Of a stretch of DNA of 64,000 bases, positions 18,486-37,867 are shown piece after piece. The position numbers were made by a program, and so were the translations under genes. The stretch comes from Deltaproteobacteria bacterium (GTDB lineage Bacteria > Myxococcota_A > Polyangia > JAAYKL01): assembly GCA_028713995.1 (NCBI GenBank), contig JAQTNF010000009.1, positions 1 to 64,000 on the forward strand. Direction: 5' to 3'. The notes under the pieces were generated by a model. The model was not told the origin of the DNA and did no database searches. It saw nothing but the letters and a program-made list of their open reading frames with translations. Position 1 is the first letter of the stretch; each line of letters starts with the position of its first letter.

Positions 18486-18671
18486 TCACCAACTCGACTT
18501 GATGACGCCCGGGATCTCGCCGCGAAGCGCCAGCATCCGCAAGCAAATGCGGCAAATGCCGAACTTCTTGTAGTAGGCCCGCGGACGCCCGCAGAGCGAG
18601 CACCTGTTACGATGACGCACCTTGAACTTGGGCGTCTTCTTCAACTTCGCCATTTGGCACTTTCTGGCCAC
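18486..18671 (-). CDS. rpsN: 30S ribosomal protein S14, zinc (type Z)
   Basis: 61 residues from a GTG with AAGGAGG upstream. The short type Z form with CSLCGRP and CRICLR zinc ligands and the C-terminal [11 protein letters not shown]. The length and the start MARKCQMAK align with 61-residue type Z proteins, which supports the GTG over the internal ATG at 18653. Confidence 0.97.
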   Translation of the reverse strand: MARKCQMAKLKKTPKFKVRHRNRCSLCGRPRAYYKKFGICRICLRMLALRGEIPGVIKSSW

Positions 18672-18689
18672 AGAAGCCTCCTTGACCCT

Positions 18690-19244
18690 CTACTTCCTGA
18701 ACGGAACACCCAAGAGTTCGAGCAGTCCAACACCCTCTTCGTCGGTGTGAGCCGTCGTGACGAATGTCACGTTCAACCCTTTGACCTTATCGATCTTGTC
18801 GTAATTGATTTCCGGGAAAATGAGTTGCTCCTTAATACCAAGTGTGTAGTTGCCACGCCCATCGAACCCCTTGCGCGAGACACCCTTGAAGTCGCGAACG
18901 CGCGGCAGAGCGAAGGTGATGAGCCTGTCGAAAAACTCCCACATCCTGTCCCGCCGCAACGTGGCAGCGCAGCCGATGGGCATTCCCGACCGGAGCTTGA
19001 AGTTGGCGATCGAGCGTCTTGCTCTCGTGACCACGGCCTTCTGGCCTGTGATCTGCGCCAGCTCTCCCGCAGCGGAATCCAAGATCTTGTGATTCTGGAT
19101 GGCCTCGCCCAGCCCCATGTTCACGACAATTTTCGACAGCCTCGGAACCTGCATCTGGTTCGTGTAGCTGAAGCGCTTCATCATGGCCGGGACAACCTCG
19201 GCCTCATACTTCTCACGCAAACGCGGTTTCGTCATCTCTCCCAT
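18690..19244 (-). CDS. rplE: 50S ribosomal protein L5
   Basis: 184 residues. Binds 5S rRNA and contacts the P-site tRNA. It shows [40 protein letters not shown] and [21 protein letters not shown] 19244 is retained because AGGA lies about 9 nt upstream; an internal ATG three codons later is possible. Confidence 0.98.
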   Translation of the reverse strand: MGEMTKPRLREKYEAEVVPAMMKRFSYTNQMQVPRLSKIVVNMGLGEAIQNHKILDSAAGELAQITGQKAVVTRARRSIANFKLRSGMPIGCAATLRRDRMWEFFDRLITFALPRVRDFKGVSRKGFDGRGNYTLGIKEQLIFPEINYDKIDKVKGLNVTFVTTAHTDEEGVGLLELLGVPFRK

Positions 19245-19255
19245 GATCTTTCGTC

Positions 19256-19570
19256 CTAGTCGAAAACCGTGCCGGACTTGACTGCCACACGAACCCTGCT
19301 CTCGTCCTTGCCCGCTGCGATCTTGAAACGGGTTCCCTTGCCCGTCTTGCCATCGAGAAGCATCACGTTCGACATCTGGATTGGAGCCTCGATGTCGACG
19401 ATGCCACCAGTTCGGTTCTTCTGATTCGGCCGCTGGTGCTTCTTGACGATATTCGCCTGCTCCACGATGACCGCGTTCTTCTCCGGAAGTACGCGAATGA
19501 CCCGTCCGGTCTTCCCGCGATCCTTGCCGGTGACGATGATCACGGTGTCGTTTTTCTTGATTCGACGCAT
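19256..19570 (-). CDS. rplX: 50S ribosomal protein L24
   Basis: 104 residues. Assembly-initiating protein of the large subunit. A KOW motif lies near the N-terminus ([20 protein letters not shown]), followed by [22 protein letters not shown]. It sits between rplN (23 bp) and rplE (11 bp). Confidence 0.98.
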   Translation of the reverse strand: MRRIKKNDTVIIVTGKDRGKTGRVIRVLPEKNAVIVEQANIVKKHQRPNQKNRTGGIVDIEAPIQMSNVMLLDGKTGKGTRFKIAAGKDESRVRVAVKSGTVFD

Positions 19571-19593
19571 GGTCCGCCTCTCTAGCTCGACCT

Positions 19594-19962
19594 TCAGAGA
19601 ACTTCCGGCGCCAGCGAGAATATCTTCATGAATTTCTTCCCTCGAAGCTCCCGCGCCACCGGGCCGAAAATGCGAGTGCCGATCGGTTCATTCTGCGCGT
19701 TGATCAGCACTCCCGAGTTTCCGTCAAAACGTATGTACGATCCGTCGGGCCGTGCGATCTCCTTCGCCGTACGGACAACGACCGCCCTCGCTACGTCGCC
19801 CTTCTTGACCTTGGCGTTCGGCATCGCCTCGCGTATTGACACGGCGATGATGTCGCCGACCGTCGCGTACTTACGCTTCGATCCACCGAGCACCTTGATG
19901 CAGGTCAACCTCTTCGCGCCGGAGTTGTCGGCCACATCGAGTGTGGTCTGCATCTGAATCAT
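19594..19962 (-). CDS. rplN: 50S ribosomal protein L14
   Basis: 122 residues, exactly the normal length, from [18 protein letters not shown]. Interface protein of the large subunit that forms bridge B8. C-terminal [18 protein letters not shown] is diagnostic. ATG 19962 follows the rpsQ stop by 2 bp. Confidence 0.98.
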   Translation of the reverse strand: MIQMQTTLDVADNSGAKRLTCIKVLGGSKRKYATVGDIIAVSIREAMPNAKVKKGDVARAVVVRTAKEIARPDGSYIRFDGNSGVLINAQNEPIGTRIFGPVARELRGKKFMKIFSLAPEVL

Positions 19963-19964
19963 GG

Positions 19965-20225
19965 CTACACCTCCACCGCCTTCTCCACGATCCTCTTCAC
20001 GACCCACCTCTTGTCGCGCGACAACGGCCTCGACTCCACGATCTCGACGAGATCACCTACTCCGCATTCGTTCTGTTCGTCGTGGGCCTTGTAGCGCACG
20101 CGAGTTTGCACGAACTTTCCGTAGCGCGGGTCGCGAACGCGACGATGGGTCTCCACCACCACTGTCTTGTCCATCTTGTCGCTGCGAACACGTCCGAGCA
20201 TCGTCCGTTTGCGTTCCTCGGTCAT
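19965..20225 (-). CDS. rpsQ: 30S ribosomal protein S17
   Basis: 86 residues. OB-fold 16S rRNA-binding protein. Typical text: [42 protein letters not shown]. It lies 3 bp from rpmC and 2 bp from rplN, so it is tightly coupled. Confidence 0.98.
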   Translation of the reverse strand: MTEERKRTMLGRVRSDKMDKTVVVETHRRVRDPRYGKFVQTRVRYKAHDEQNECGVGDLVEIVESRPLSRDKRWVVKRIVEKAVEV

Positions 20226-20228
20226 GTC

Positions 20229-20450
20229 TCACTCCTCGTCGCCGACCGCTTTTGCGGCTGGCCGCCCGGCGCGCTCGGCGAGTACCGTGTTGATCCTCGC
20301 CACTTCACGACGCGCCTTTGCGATTTTGCTCGTGTTGTCGAGCTGGTGCGTCGCATTCTGCAGACGGGCCTTGAAAAGTTGCTCCGTCATCTCATTCCTG
20401 AGCCTGGCGAGCTCCTCGTCGCTGCGTTCCCTCAATTCCTTGGCCCTCAC
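20229..20450 (-). CDS. rpmC: 50S ribosomal protein L29
   Basis: 73 residues from a GTG whose last bases overlap the rplP stop (GTGA). Near the exit tunnel; docking site for SRP and trigger factor. The sequence reads [20 protein letters not shown] and then [21 protein letters not shown], the usual L29 pattern, plus a short acidic tail. Confidence 0.94.
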   Translation of the reverse strand: MRAKELRERSDEELARLRNEMTEQLFKARLQNATHQLDNTSKIAKARREVARINTVLAERAGRPAAKAVGDEE

Positions 20451-20863
20451 AGCACACCTCCGCGCGCCACGAACTTCGTCTTCACCGCAAGCTTGTGAGC
20501 TGCCAGGTCGAACGCCTCGCGTGCAACCTGCTCGGACACACCCAGGATCTCGTAGAGAATACGGCCCGGGCGGACCACCGCAACCCACTCCTCCGGGCTC
20601 CCCTTGCCTTTCCCCATTCGCGTCTCAGCCGGCTTCTTGGTGAGCGGTTTGTCCGGAAAGATCCGGATCCAGAGCTTGCCCGACCGTTTCACGTGGCGCG
20701 TAACCGCCATGCGAGCGGCCTCGATCTGCCGGGCTGTGATCCACCCGCACTCGGCGGCCTGGAGTCCGAAATCGCCGAATTCCACGTCGCTTCCACGGTG
20801 CGCCATGCCGCGCATGCGGCCCTTCATCTGCTTACGGTACTTGACCTTCTTCGGACTGAGCAT
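20447..20863 (-). CDS. rplP: 50S ribosomal protein L16
   Basis: 138 residues. Helps position A- and P-site tRNAs. Starts [20 protein letters not shown] and contains [20 protein letters not shown] and [20 protein letters not shown], both highly conserved. Overlaps rpmC by 4 bp. Confidence 0.98.
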   Translation of the reverse strand: MLSPKKVKYRKQMKGRMRGMAHRGSDVEFGDFGLQAAECGWITARQIEAARMAVTRHVKRSGKLWIRIFPDKPLTKKPAETRMGKGKGSPEEWVAVVRPGRILYEILGVSEQVAREAFDLAAHKLAVKTKFVARGGVL

Positions 20864-20871
20864 GTCGATAC

Positions 20872-21516
20872 CTATTTGGGGGCCGGTGCCTTCTTCAGCA
20901 CCTCACCCTTGAAGATCCAAGCCTTGACCCCGATGACACCGTAGGTCGTCCTGGCCTCCGAGAACCCGTAGTCGATGTCGGCCCTGAGCGTGTGCAGCGG
21001 CACGCGGCCAGCGCGGTACTGTTCACGTCTCGACATCTCGGCCCCCCCGAGCCGCCCGGAGCACTCGACCTTCACGCCCTTGGCCCCGAATTTCATGGCA
21101 GTCGTAAGCGCCTTTTTCATGGCGCGGCGGAAGGCGACCCGGCGCTCGAGTTGCGTGGCGATGTTCTCGGCCACGAGCTGTGCGTTCGTCTCGGCCTTGC
21201 GCACCTCCTGAATGTCGATGAACACCTCGTTCTCGGTGAGTTTCTGGACATCGCTCTTGAGGGTCTCGACCCCGGCGCCACGCTTGCCGATGATGATGCC
21301 GGGGCGCGAGGTCTTGATGACAATCTTGCACTTGTTAGCCGCGCGCTCAACCTCGATCTCGGCAATGCTCGCGTGGTGCAGCTTGTCCTTGATGTACCGC
21401 TTGATTGCGATGTCCTCGTGCAGCCACTTGGCGTACGTCTTGTCTTGATACCATTTCGACGTCCAAGTTCGGATAATTCCGAGCCGCAAACCGTAAGGAT
21501 GTACCTTCTGCCCCAC
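20872..21516 (-). CDS. rpsC: 30S ribosomal protein S3
   Basis: 214 residues from a GTG. Forms the mRNA entry pore with S4 and S5. Starts [20 protein letters not shown]-type motif [20 protein letters not shown]-domain [20 protein letters not shown]. It is 14 bp after rplV. Confidence 0.98.
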   Translation of the reverse strand: MGQKVHPYGLRLGIIRTWTSKWYQDKTYAKWLHEDIAIKRYIKDKLHHASIAEIEVERAANKCKIVIKTSRPGIIIGKRGAGVETLKSDVQKLTENEVFIDIQEVRKAETNAQLVAENIATQLERRVAFRRAMKKALTTAMKFGAKGVKVECSGRLGGAEMSRREQYRAGRVPLHTLRADIDYGFSEARTTYGVIGVKAWIFKGEVLKKAPAPK

Positions 21517-21530
21517 TGGGTCCTCCTAGA

Positions 21531-21872
21531 TCACCGGATGCCGAGAACCACGCTGACGTGGCTCGTTCCCTTGATAATACGTGTGGCCCTGCCCTGTGCC
21601 CGCGGCCGCCATCTCCGCATGTGCCTGGTCGGCCCCATGTCGACCGTGAGGTTCTTGATGAAGAGCGCGTCGACATCGACCGCAGAAGAGGCCTGCTTCG
21701 CATTGGCGATGGCCGCTTCGACGAGCTTCTTGAGCGGAGACGCGGCTGCTCTCCTCGTGAACGAGAGCATCTTTATCGCCTCCCCGACGTCCTTGCCCCG
21801 AATCAGATCGGCCACGACGCGTACCTTGCGTGGGGACATCTTGAGAAAACGTGTCTTCGCCTTGGCTTCCAT
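21531..21872 (-). CDS. rplV: 50S ribosomal protein L22
   Basis: 113 residues. Its beta-hairpin lines the exit tunnel. It has MSPRKVRVVADLIRGKDVGEA and MRRWRPRAQGRATRIIKGTSH, diagnostic of the family. Unlike in most S10 operons, it is separated from rpsS by 230 bp that hold a promoter match, so it may head its own transcript. Confidence 0.98.
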   Translation of the reverse strand: MEAKAKTRFLKMSPRKVRVVADLIRGKDVGEAIKMLSFTRRAAASPLKKLVEAAIANAKQASSAVDVDALFIKNLTVDMGPTRHMRRWRPRAQGRATRIIKGTSHVSVVLGIR

Positions 21873-21880
21873 GGTGTCCT

Positions 21881-21988
21881 CTAGCGTTCCTCGCTCTTGC
21901 TCGCCGTATCGTGCGCCGCCGGTTCCCTTGAATCTGTTTCGAGATGCGGGTCCGGGGTTGCCACAAGCCCGTTACTACTCGAAATCAT
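21881..21988 (-). CDS. Possible 35-residue ORF in the rpsS-rplV spacer
   Basis: An ATG at 21988 opens a frame (start MISSSNGLVATPDP) ending in TAG at 21881, just before the rplV SD. It is acidic and polar and looks disordered. GAGGAG lies about 13 nt upstream, which is distant. Another 14-codon frame starts at 22019 (MEPFEELDFINDFE). Either could be a leader peptide or chance; there is no homologue I recognise. Confidence 0.2.
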   Translation of the reverse strand: MISSSNGLVATPDPHLETDSREPAAHDTASKSEER

Positions 21989-22033
21989 TGATAAAATCCA
22001 ACTCCTCAAAAGGTTCCATTCAAAGAACGCCGG

Positions 22034-22062
22034 TTGATATCACATCCTTTTCACTCAGTCAA
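22034..22062 (-). promoter_or_regulatory. Internal promoter upstream of rplV
   Basis: Minus strand: -35 TTGACT (22062-22057), exact 17-bp spacer, -10 TATCAA (22039-22034). The predicted transcription start near 22027 is about 155 nt before rplV. It lies in the anomalous 230-bp spacer and would drive rplV and downstream genes. Confidence 0.5.
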
Positions 22063-22102
22063 GCGAATCGTCCCTGAAAAACGAAATGATTTCGCCGACC
22101 TT

Positions 22103-22390
22103 TCACTTCTTGACCGCGACCTTGCCCTTGCGGTCGCCGGAATGCCCGTGAAACGTTCGAGTCGGCGCGAACTCCCCAAATTTGTGGCCGACCATGTTCT
22201 CGGTCACGAACACCGCGATGAACTTCCTGCCGTTGTGGACCGCAAACGTGAGCCCCACTGCATCAGGCACGACAGTCGAGCGCCGGGACCAGGTTTTGAT
22301 GACGCGCTTGCTCTTGTTCTTGACCGCATCCTCGATCTTCTTGGCAAGATGAATATCAAGAAACGGTCCCTTCTTCAGCGATCTGGCCAT
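22103..22390 (-). CDS. rpsS: 30S ribosomal protein S19
   Basis: 95 residues. Head protein near the A site. Starts [21 protein letters not shown] and has [21 protein letters not shown] and [21 protein letters not shown], fully typical. Lies 23 bp after rplB. Confidence 0.98.
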   Translation of the reverse strand: MARSLKKGPFLDIHLAKKIEDAVKNKSKRVIKTWSRRSTVVPDAVGLTFAVHNGRKFIAVFVTENMVGHKFGEFAPTRTFHGHSGDRKGKVAVKK

Positions 22391-22413
22391 TGGGATCTCC
22401 TTCTACCTACTAC

Positions 22414-23244
22414 CTACTTGTTCCCGCCGCGACGTTTGACGATGAACTTGTCCGTGGCCCTGTTCTTCCTGGTCTTGTAGCCTTTGGCCGGCATGCCCCA
22501 AGGGCTGCACGGATGACGTCCGCCGGACGAACGGCCTTCGCCGCCACCCATTGGATGGTCGACCGGGTTCATCGCGACGCCGCGAACCTTGGGTTTGCGC
22601 CCGAGCCAACGCTTGCGGCCGGCTTTCCCCAAACGGATTTGGGCGTGCTCGATGTTGGAGACCTGGCCTATTGTGGCGCGGCAGTCCACGTTCACGAGGC
22701 GCACCTCGCCGGACGGCAAACGCACATGTGCGTAATTCTCATCCTTCGCAAGCAGCTGGGCAGCTGTTCCTGCCGAGCGGACCATCTGGCCGCCTCTGCC
22801 GCGCTTGAGCTCGATGTTGTGGATCATCGTACCGAGCGGGATGAAACGCAGCGGCAGAGCATTTCCGGGCCTGATGTCCGCATGCCTGCTTGAGATGATC
22901 TCATCGCCGACTTTGAGTTGATCGGGCGCCAGGATGTACGTCTTCTCACCGTCCGCGTAACACAGGAGCGCAATGCGCGAGGAACGGTTGGGGTCGTATT
23001 CGATCGAGACGACCCGCGCCGCAATTCCGACTTTGTTACGCCTGAAGTCGACGACCCGGTATCTCCTCTTGTGTCCGCCGCCGCGATACCGGCTCGTGAT
23101 CCGGCCCGAATTGTTCCTTCCGCCCGACCGTTTGAGCGGCCGCAGAAGAGCGGCCTCGGGTTCGCCGCGCGTGATCTCCGAAAAGTCCGCCCCGGTCATG
23201 AGGCGTCGCCCTGGCGAAGTCGGCTTGTATTGCTTGATGCCCAT
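22414..23244 (-). CDS. rplB: 50S ribosomal protein L2
   Basis: 276 residues from [20 protein letters not shown]. Core large-subunit protein near the peptidyl-transferase centre. Conserved C-terminal region [20 protein letters not shown] carries the essential His. Four bp after rplW. Confidence 0.98.
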   Translation of the reverse strand: MGIKQYKPTSPGRRLMTGADFSEITRGEPEAALLRPLKRSGGRNNSGRITSRYRGGGHKRRYRVVDFRRNKVGIAARVVSIEYDPNRSSRIALLCYADGEKTYILAPDQLKVGDEIISSRHADIRPGNALPLRFIPLGTMIHNIELKRGRGGQMVRSAGTAAQLLAKDENYAHVRLPSGEVRLVNVDCRATIGQVSNIEHAQIRLGKAGRKRWLGRKPKVRGVAMNPVDHPMGGGEGRSSGGRHPCSPWGMPAKGYKTRKNRATDKFIVKRRGGNK

Positions 23245-23248
23245 GGTT

Positions 23249-23542
23249 CTAGACTCCCTCGAAGAATTCGATGGTGTCCCCATCTCTTAGGGTGACGATC
23301 GCCTTCTTCCAGTTCGGACGCTTGCCCGCGCGCCTGCCCATCCGGCCGATTTTGCCGCGGGCAACCAGGGTATTGACGTCGAGAACCTTCACCTTGAAAA
23401 GCTTTTCAATCGCCTGTTTGATCTCGATCTTGTTCGCACCGAGAGCGACCTGGAAGAGCAACTTGTTGCCGCCCTCCTTCATCCTTTCGCCCTTCTCCGT
23501 GAGGATGAGAGGCCGAACGACGACTTCGTGAAGAGCCTTCAT
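23249..23542 (-). CDS. rplW: 50S ribosomal protein L23
   Basis: 97 residues. At the tunnel exit; binds trigger factor and SRP. Shows [39 protein letters not shown] and a C-terminal [10 protein letters not shown]. Its ATG overlaps the rplD stop by 4 bp, a translational coupling. Confidence 0.98.
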   Translation of the reverse strand: MKALHEVVVRPLILTEKGERMKEGGNKLLFQVALGANKIEIKQAIEKLFKVKVLDVNTLVARGKIGRMGRRAGKRPNWKKAIVTLRDGDTIEFFEGV

Positions 23543-24189
23543 GCGCCTGCCCTCCTGGATTTCAACGAGCGTCCCACTCGCTCTTGGACGTCAAGAACGG
23601 CCCTCCTGGTCATGACGAGTTGGTCGTGCCTCAAGATGTCATAGACGTTGAGCCCCTCGGGCGGAAGGTACTGGTGGCATGCGAGATTTCGTGCGCTCAT
23701 GCGCAGCATCTCGTTGTCGTTGCCGTCCACAATCAGGGCTTGCTCACATCCCAGCGTTCCGAGGACGTTGAGCAGCCCGTGGGTTTTCGTCTCGGGAAGA
23801 TTGAAGTCCTCGACCACGATGAGCCTTCCCTCGCTCGCAAAGAGCGAGAGCGCGCTGCGCATGGCCCCGCCACGAACGCGCTTGGGCGGGGAGAAATCGT
23901 AGGACCTGGGGCGCGGCCCGAAGATGGTGCCGCCGCCCACGTGATTCGGAGCGCGCTCCGAGCCCTGCCGCGCGCGGCCGGTGCCCTTCTGCCGGTAAGG
24001 CTTCTTACCTCCGCCCGCCACTTCGCAACGCTCCTTGGTGCTGGCCGTACCGCTGCGCTTGCGGTTCTGCTGCATCCTCACGATTTCATGCAGCAGGTGG
24101 TATTTGACCTCAACGCCGAAAATTTCGTCGTTGAGGTTGATTTCGCCCACCTCTGCGTTGCTCAGATTCCTAACTTTCAACTTCGGCAT
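23539..24189 (-). CDS. rplD: 50S ribosomal protein L4
   Basis: 216 residues from MPKLKVRNLSNAEVGEINL. Assembly protein with a tunnel-lining loop (RQKGTGRARQGSERAPNHVGGG), which in E. coli also represses the S10 operon. It follows rpsJ across only 75 bp, where rplC (L3) is normally found; rplC is absent. Confidence 0.98.
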   Translation of the reverse strand: MPKLKVRNLSNAEVGEINLNDEIFGVEVKYHLLHEIVRMQQNRKRSGTASTKERCEVAGGGKKPYRQKGTGRARQGSERAPNHVGGGTIFGPRPRSYDFSPPKRVRGGAMRSALSLFASEGRLIVVEDFNLPETKTHGLLNVLGTLGCEQALIVDGNDNEMLRMSARNLACHQYLPPEGLNVYDILRHDQLVMTRRAVLDVQERVGRSLKSRRAGA

Positions 24190-24264
24190 TGCTGCCTCCG
24201 TCACCCGTGCCCTCAGCGGGAATCGCACGGGCGCATTCGTTTCTTCCGACCGTTCGCCTACGGC
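24190..24264 (-). other. rpsJ-rplD junction lacking rplC
   Basis: Only 75 bp separate the rpsJ stop from the rplD ATG. The stretch is open in the rplD frame directly after the rpsJ stop, but the translated residues (about AVGERSEETNAPVRFP) do not resemble the L3 C-terminus. GGAGG before rplD is a usable SD. Confidence 0.8.
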
Positions 24265-24570
24265 CTAGCTCTTTATCTCCACGTCGACACCCGCGCTCAA
24301 ATCAAGCTTCATGAGTGCGTCCAGCGTCTGCTGGGTCGGCTCGAGGATGTCGATGAGACGCTTGTGCGTGCGGATCTCGAACTGTTCGCGCGACTTCTTG
24401 TCCACGTGCGGACCGCGCAGCACGCAGTATTTGTTGATCCTCGTCGGCAGCGGGATCGGGCCCGCCACCCGCGCCCCGGTGCGTTTGGCGGTTCCCACGA
24501 TTTCCGACGTGGATTGATCGAGAAGCTTGTGGTCATACGCCTTCAACCGGATTCTGATTTTCGTCGTCAT
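24265..24570 (-). CDS. rpsJ: 30S ribosomal protein S10
   Basis: 101 residues from [20 protein letters not shown]. Head protein and NusB partner in antitermination. [23 protein letters not shown] is characteristic. 13 bp after tuf1, so the S10 genes continue directly from the str genes. Confidence 0.98.
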   Translation of the reverse strand: MTTKIRIRLKAYDHKLLDQSTSEIVGTAKRTGARVAGPIPLPTRINKYCVLRGPHVDKKSREQFEIRTHKRLIDILEPTQQTLDALMKLDLSAGVDVEIKS

Positions 24571-24583
24571 TGAATAGCCACCT

Positions 24584-25787
<1,204 letters not shown>

Positions 25788-25821
25788 ACGTTCTGCTCCT
25801 TGGGCTCTTCTGACTCCCATA

Positions 25822-27888
25822 TCACCCGACGATCGTCTTCGCGATCTGCTCCGGTACAATATCAAAATGCGCGAACTGCATCGTGTACGTCGCACGGCCC
25901 TGGGTCACGGTCCTCAGGTCCGTCGTGTATCCGAACATCCGCCGCAACGGCACATTTGCGTCGAGCACTTGAACAACTCCTCGGCTCGCCACACCGGTAA
26001 TCTTGCCCTGGCGTCGGTTAAGGTCCCCGACGACTTCTCCCATGAACTCCTCGGGGACGATCACCTGTATGGCCATGATCGGTTCGAGAAGCACCGGTTT
26101 AGCCGCCCTCATGGCGTCCCTGAGGCCAGCGGAAGCGGCCATTTTATACGCCAACTCGGTGCTGTCAACATCATGATGCATCCCACCCGTCAGGGTCACC
26201 ACCAAGTCGACCACCGGAAATCCGGCTAGTACTCCGTTGCCGAGAGACCCGCTGACGCTCTCCTCTATCCAGTCCACACCAGATTTGGGAACCTGCTCCA
26301 CGGAAGCTTCGTTCTTGAAGACGATGCCAGATCCTCTCTGTCCCGGACCGAGCCTCAACGTCACCGACACCTCGTGTGTCTTGCCGCCAATCTGTTTGAT
26401 GAAAGAGCCCTCGGCCTCGGCTTCCACGGTCACGGTTTCCCGGAAGGCCACGCGCGGATCACCCACGTTGGCCTCCACGTTGAACTCGCGACGTAGCCTG
26501 TCGACGATGATTTCAAGATGGAGCTCACCCATGCCCCTGATGAGGGTCTGCCCAGTCTCCTCCTCCATTTTTACAACGAAGGTCGGATCCTCGAGGACGA
26601 GCTTGCCGAGCGCCTGTGCGAGCTTCTCCTGGTCTGCCTGGGTCTTCGGTTCGATCGCAATGGAAATGACCGGTTCAGGAGCGTTGATGCTCTCGAGCAG
26701 CAACGGGTGCCCGATCCCGCAAAGAGTGTCGCCCGTGACCGTGAACCGAAGCCCGACCGCTGCCGCGATCTCTCCGGTACAAACCTCCTTGAGCTCTTCA
26801 CGCTTATTGGCGTGCATATGGAGGATGCGCCCGAACCGCTCCTTCTTGTTGCGGACCGCGTTTTGGGCCGCCTTGCCCGCCTCGAGGACCCCCGAGTAAA
26901 CCCGAAAATACGTGAGCTGCCCCGCATAGGCGTCATTCTGGACCTTGAAGGCGAGCGCTGTGAAAGGCTCGTCGTCGGAGGGCTTGCGACTCTCTTCTTT
27001 GCCCGTGTCGGGGTTCGTCCCCTTGACCGGCGGCAGATCCTCCGGCGAAGGGAGATAATCGACAACCGCATCCAGTACAGGCTGTATGCCCTTGTTTCGA
27101 AACGCAGCCCCGCACAGGACCGGAACGATCGCGCCCTTGATGGTTCCACACCTGATGGCGCGGCGGATATCGTCACCCGTAACCGGCTCGCCGGCAAGGT
27201 ACCTCTCCATGAGCGCCTCATCGAAGTCCGCCGCCACCTCAAAGATCGCCTCTCGACCCGCGGACACCTCTGCGACGAAATGAGGGGGGATCTCTCGCAC
27301 CTCGAAGCTCGCACCCAGGGAACCATCATCCCAAACGATCACCTTTTGTTCGATGAGGTCAATCACGCCCGCGAAGGTATCCTCCACACCGAACGGGAGC
27401 TGAAGGGACACGGGCCTCGCGCCGAGCCGCTCGCGGATCATCTCGATGCAACGTTCGTAGTTCGCCCCGACGCGATCCATCTTGTTGACGAAGGCGATGC
27501 GCGGAACACCGTAGCGGTCGGCTTGGTGCCATACCGTTTCGGACTGCGGCTCAACCCCGGCCACGCCGTCAAATACGGCAATCGCGCCGTCCAGCACGCG
27601 CAAGGATCGCTCGACCTCAATGGTGAAATCCACATGCCCCGGCGTGTCCAGGATGTTGATGCGGTGCCCGCGCCAGTGGCACGTCGTGGCGGCGCTCGTG
27701 ATGGTGATTCCTCGCTCCTGCTCCTGTGGCATCCAGTCCATCTGGGCGGTCCCTTCGTGGACTTCTCCCATCTTGTGCGATACGCCGGTATAGAAAAGCA
27801 CCCGCTCTGTGAGGGTGGTCTTCCCAGCATCGATGTGGGCCATGATCCCGATGTTTCGGATCAAGCCGATTGGCACACGCTTGGCCAA
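25822..27888 (-). CDS. fusA: Elongation factor G
   Basis: 688 residues from a TTG codon ([20 protein letters not shown]). The translocation GTPase. G motifs [17 protein letters not shown] and NKMDRVGA; domain IV/V text [11 protein letters not shown]-like and [25 protein letters not shown] lies upstream as SD. No in-frame ATG fits better. Between rpsG (103 bp) and tuf1 (47 bp), the standard str order. Confidence 0.97.
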   Translation of the reverse strand: MAKRVPIGLIRNIGIMAHIDAGKTTLTERVLFYTGVSHKMGEVHEGTAQMDWMPQEQERGITITSAATTCHWRGHRINILDTPGHVDFTIEVERSLRVLDGAIAVFDGVAGVEPQSETVWHQADRYGVPRIAFVNKMDRVGANYERCIEMIRERLGARPVSLQLPFGVEDTFAGVIDLIEQKVIVWDDGSLGASFEVREIPPHFVAEVSAGREAIFEVAADFDEALMERYLAGEPVTGDDIRRAIRCGTIKGAIVPVLCGAAFRNKGIQPVLDAVVDYLPSPEDLPPVKGTNPDTGKEESRKPSDDEPFTALAFKVQNDAYAGQLTYFRVYSGVLEAGKAAQNAVRNKKERFGRILHMHANKREELKEVCTGEIAAAVGLRFTVTGDTLCGIGHPLLLESINAPEPVISIAIEPKTQADQEKLAQALGKLVLEDPTFVVKMEEETGQTLIRGMGELHLEIIVDRLRREFNVEANVGDPRVAFRETVTVEAEAEGSFIKQIGGKTHEVSVTLRLGPGQRGSGIVFKNEASVEQVPKSGVDWIEESVSGSLGNGVLAGFPVVDLVVTLTGGMHHDVDSTELAYKMAASAGLRDAMRAAKPVLLEPIMAIQVIVPEEFMGEVVGDLNRRQGKITGVASRGVVQVLDANVPLRRMFGYTTDLRTVTQGRATYTMQFAHFDIVPEQIAKTIVG

Positions 27889-27991
27889 GACATCTTCTCC
27901 CAGCCGCCTTTACCCTTTGGCGACGGCTATAGATCCTTTTCCGGCATCGTTCGGCGCGGAGATGCACCCGCCGGAAGGACCCGGGAACCTG

Positions 27992-28462
27992 TTACCAGCG
28001 ATAGTGGGCGAAAGCTTTGTTCGCCTCAGCCATCTTATGCGTATCTTCCCGCTTCTTTATCGAGTTCCCGCGGTTCTGCGAAGCGTCGACCAACTCGGCC
28101 GCAAGCCGTTCCCTCATCGTATGCTCGCCACGGTCGCGGGAATAGTTGATGATCCAGCGCATGGCCAAGGCCAACCTCCGGTTGGCGCGAACCTCGACCG
28201 GAACCTGGTAGGTCGCACCGCCGACGCGCCGCGACTTGACCTCGGTCTTCGGCTTGACGTTCTCGATGGCCTTCTTGAAGACCTCGAGAGGATCCTGCTT
28301 AAACCTCTGCTCGATGATGTCGAACGCCCCATACAACGCCCGCTCCGCCACGCTCTTCTTGCCGCACACCATCATCTTGTTGACAAATTTCGAGACGATC
28401 CGGTTGCGGAACTTGGGATCGGGCTGAATTTTCCTCTTCGGGACTTCTCTGCGACGCGGCAT
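27992..28462 (-). CDS. rpsG: 30S ribosomal protein S7
   Basis: 156 residues. Primary assembly protein of the 30S head and, in E. coli, the str operon repressor. Starts [20 protein letters not shown]; has VMVCGKKS-like [15 protein letters not shown] and the C-terminal [15 protein letters not shown]. 15 bp after rpsL. Confidence 0.98.
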   Translation of the reverse strand: MPRRREVPKRKIQPDPKFRNRIVSKFVNKMMVCGKKSVAERALYGAFDIIEQRFKQDPLEVFKKAIENVKPKTEVKSRRVGGATYQVPVEVRANRRLALAMRWIINYSRDRGEHTMRERLAAELVDASQNRGNSIKKREDTHKMAEANKAFAHYRW

Positions 28463-28477
28463 GCGTACCTCTTCTCG

Positions 28478-28852
28478 CTACTTCTTCGGGCGCTTAGCGC
28501 CGTACTTGCTCCGCCCCTGGCGCCGCTCCTCGACACCCGAAGCGTCCATGGTCCCTCTGATTACGTGGTAGCGCACGCCCGGCAGATCCTTGACACGACC
28601 GCCGCGAATGAGCACCACGGAATGCTCCTGCAAGTTGTGGCCTTCGCCCGGGATGTACGTGGTGACCTCCATCCCGTTGGTAAGGCGCACCCTGGCGACC
28701 TTGCGCAGAGCCGAGTTCGGCTTCTTTGGCGTGGAGGTGTAGACTCTCACGCAGACCCCCCGTTTTTGCGGGCAGGAGCGCAAGGCAGGAGCCGCAGTCT
28801 TGGCGATCTGCTTGCTACGACCCTTCCGGACCAATTGGTTTATCGTCGGCAT
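28478..28852 (-). CDS. rpsL: 30S ribosomal protein S12
   Basis: 124 residues from [18 protein letters not shown]. Decoding-centre protein. The loops altered in streptomycin resistance are wild type here: KKPNSALRK keeps its lysines, and [10 protein letters not shown] keeps its Lys. First gene of the str part, 73 bp after rpoC, with a promoter-like sequence overlapping the rpoC stop. Confidence 0.98.
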   Translation of the reverse strand: MPTINQLVRKGRSKQIAKTAAPALRSCPQKRGVCVRVYTSTPKKPNSALRKVARVRLTNGMEVTTYIPGEGHNLQEHSVVLIRGGRVKDLPGVRYHVIRGTMDASGVEERRQGRSKYGAKRPKK

Positions 28853-28900
28853 ACCGTCTGTTTCCTCAATGCTCTCGACCACTCAGCCTAAAGCGGTCGG

Positions 28901-28925
28901 TAATTAAAGGAACCATCACTCTTTG

Positions 28926-28929
<4 letters not shown>
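28901..28929 (-). promoter_or_regulatory. Candidate str promoter overlapping the rpoC stop codon
   Basis: Minus strand: perfect TTGACA (28929-28924) whose TGA is the rpoC stop, then 17 bp and an AT-rich TAATTA (28906-28901), a weak -10. It would start a transcript about 45 nt before rpsL. Confidence 0.4.
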
Positions 28930-33104
<4,175 letters not shown>

Positions 33105-33117
33105 CTACCTCCCGGCC

Positions 33118-37242
<4,125 letters not shown>

Positions 37243-37327
37243 GGATTCAGCTCCCTTTCAGGCCCGAGGCTCCAGGGACAACTCCCCCCCGACGGGATCC
37301 CTGTTCGAGGTGACACCGAGCCCTCTC

Positions 37328-37347
37328 CCCCGGAAGGGCTTCCGGGG
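37328..37347 (-). promoter_or_regulatory. Hairpin in the rplL-rpoB spacer
   Basis: CCCCGGAAG and CTTCCGGGG form a perfect 9-bp inverted repeat around two bases (8-bp stem with a tetraloop in practice). No U-run follows, so it is not a typical intrinsic terminator. The position matches the attenuator/RNase III processing region known between rplL and rpoB in E. coli. Confidence 0.5.
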
Positions 37348-37400
37348 ACGTGAGGGACCTAGATTTCGATACCAGACGCTCCTGCAAAGGAACATCCACC

Positions 37401-37784
37401 CTACTTCACTGTGACAGTCGCGCCGGCTTCCTCGATCTTCTTCTTGATATCAGCCGCCTCGTCCTTGGACACGCCTTCCTTGATGATCTTTGGCGCGGCC
37501 TCGACGAGATCTTTGGCTTCCTTCAACCCGAGGCTGGTGATCTCACGGATCACCTTGATGACGTTGATCTTCTTTTCGCCGACCGCAGTCAGTTCCACGT
37601 TGAACTCCGTCTTCTCCTCCGCAACTGCCGCACCCGCGTCGCCAGCCACAACGGCTCCCGCCATCGCCACCGGAACGGCGGATACGCCCCACTTGCCCTC
37701 GAGGTCCTTGGTCAGCGCCGCGATGTCCATCACGGAAAGGCTGCTCAGGTACTCAACCACTTGCTCATGCGTAATCTCAGCCAT
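37401..37784 (-). CDS. rplL: 50S ribosomal protein L7/L12
   Basis: 127 residues from [20 protein letters not shown]. Stalk protein, present in several copies per ribosome, that recruits translation GTPases. Ala/Val-rich hinge ([21 protein letters not shown]) and C-domain [22 protein letters not shown] are typical. The 158-bp gap to rpoB is consistent with differential expression. Confidence 0.98.
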   Translation of the reverse strand: MAEITHEQVVEYLSSLSVMDIAALTKDLEGKWGVSAVPVAMAGAVVAGDAGAAVAEEKTEFNVELTAVGEKKINVIKVIREITSLGLKEAKDLVEAAPKIIKEGVSKDEAADIKKKIEEAGATVTVK

Positions 37785-37867
37785 TTGTCTTTTCTCCCTC
37801 ATTTCGCGGGTCCCTCATGGACCCGGACGTGAAAACCGCGAAACGCACCGTTCCGTACAGTGCCACC

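Noticed and set aside
24190-24264. Remnant of rplC in the rpsJ-rplD spacer
   Set aside because: The residues read in the open frame do not resemble the L3 C-terminus, and 75 bp is too short to be informative.
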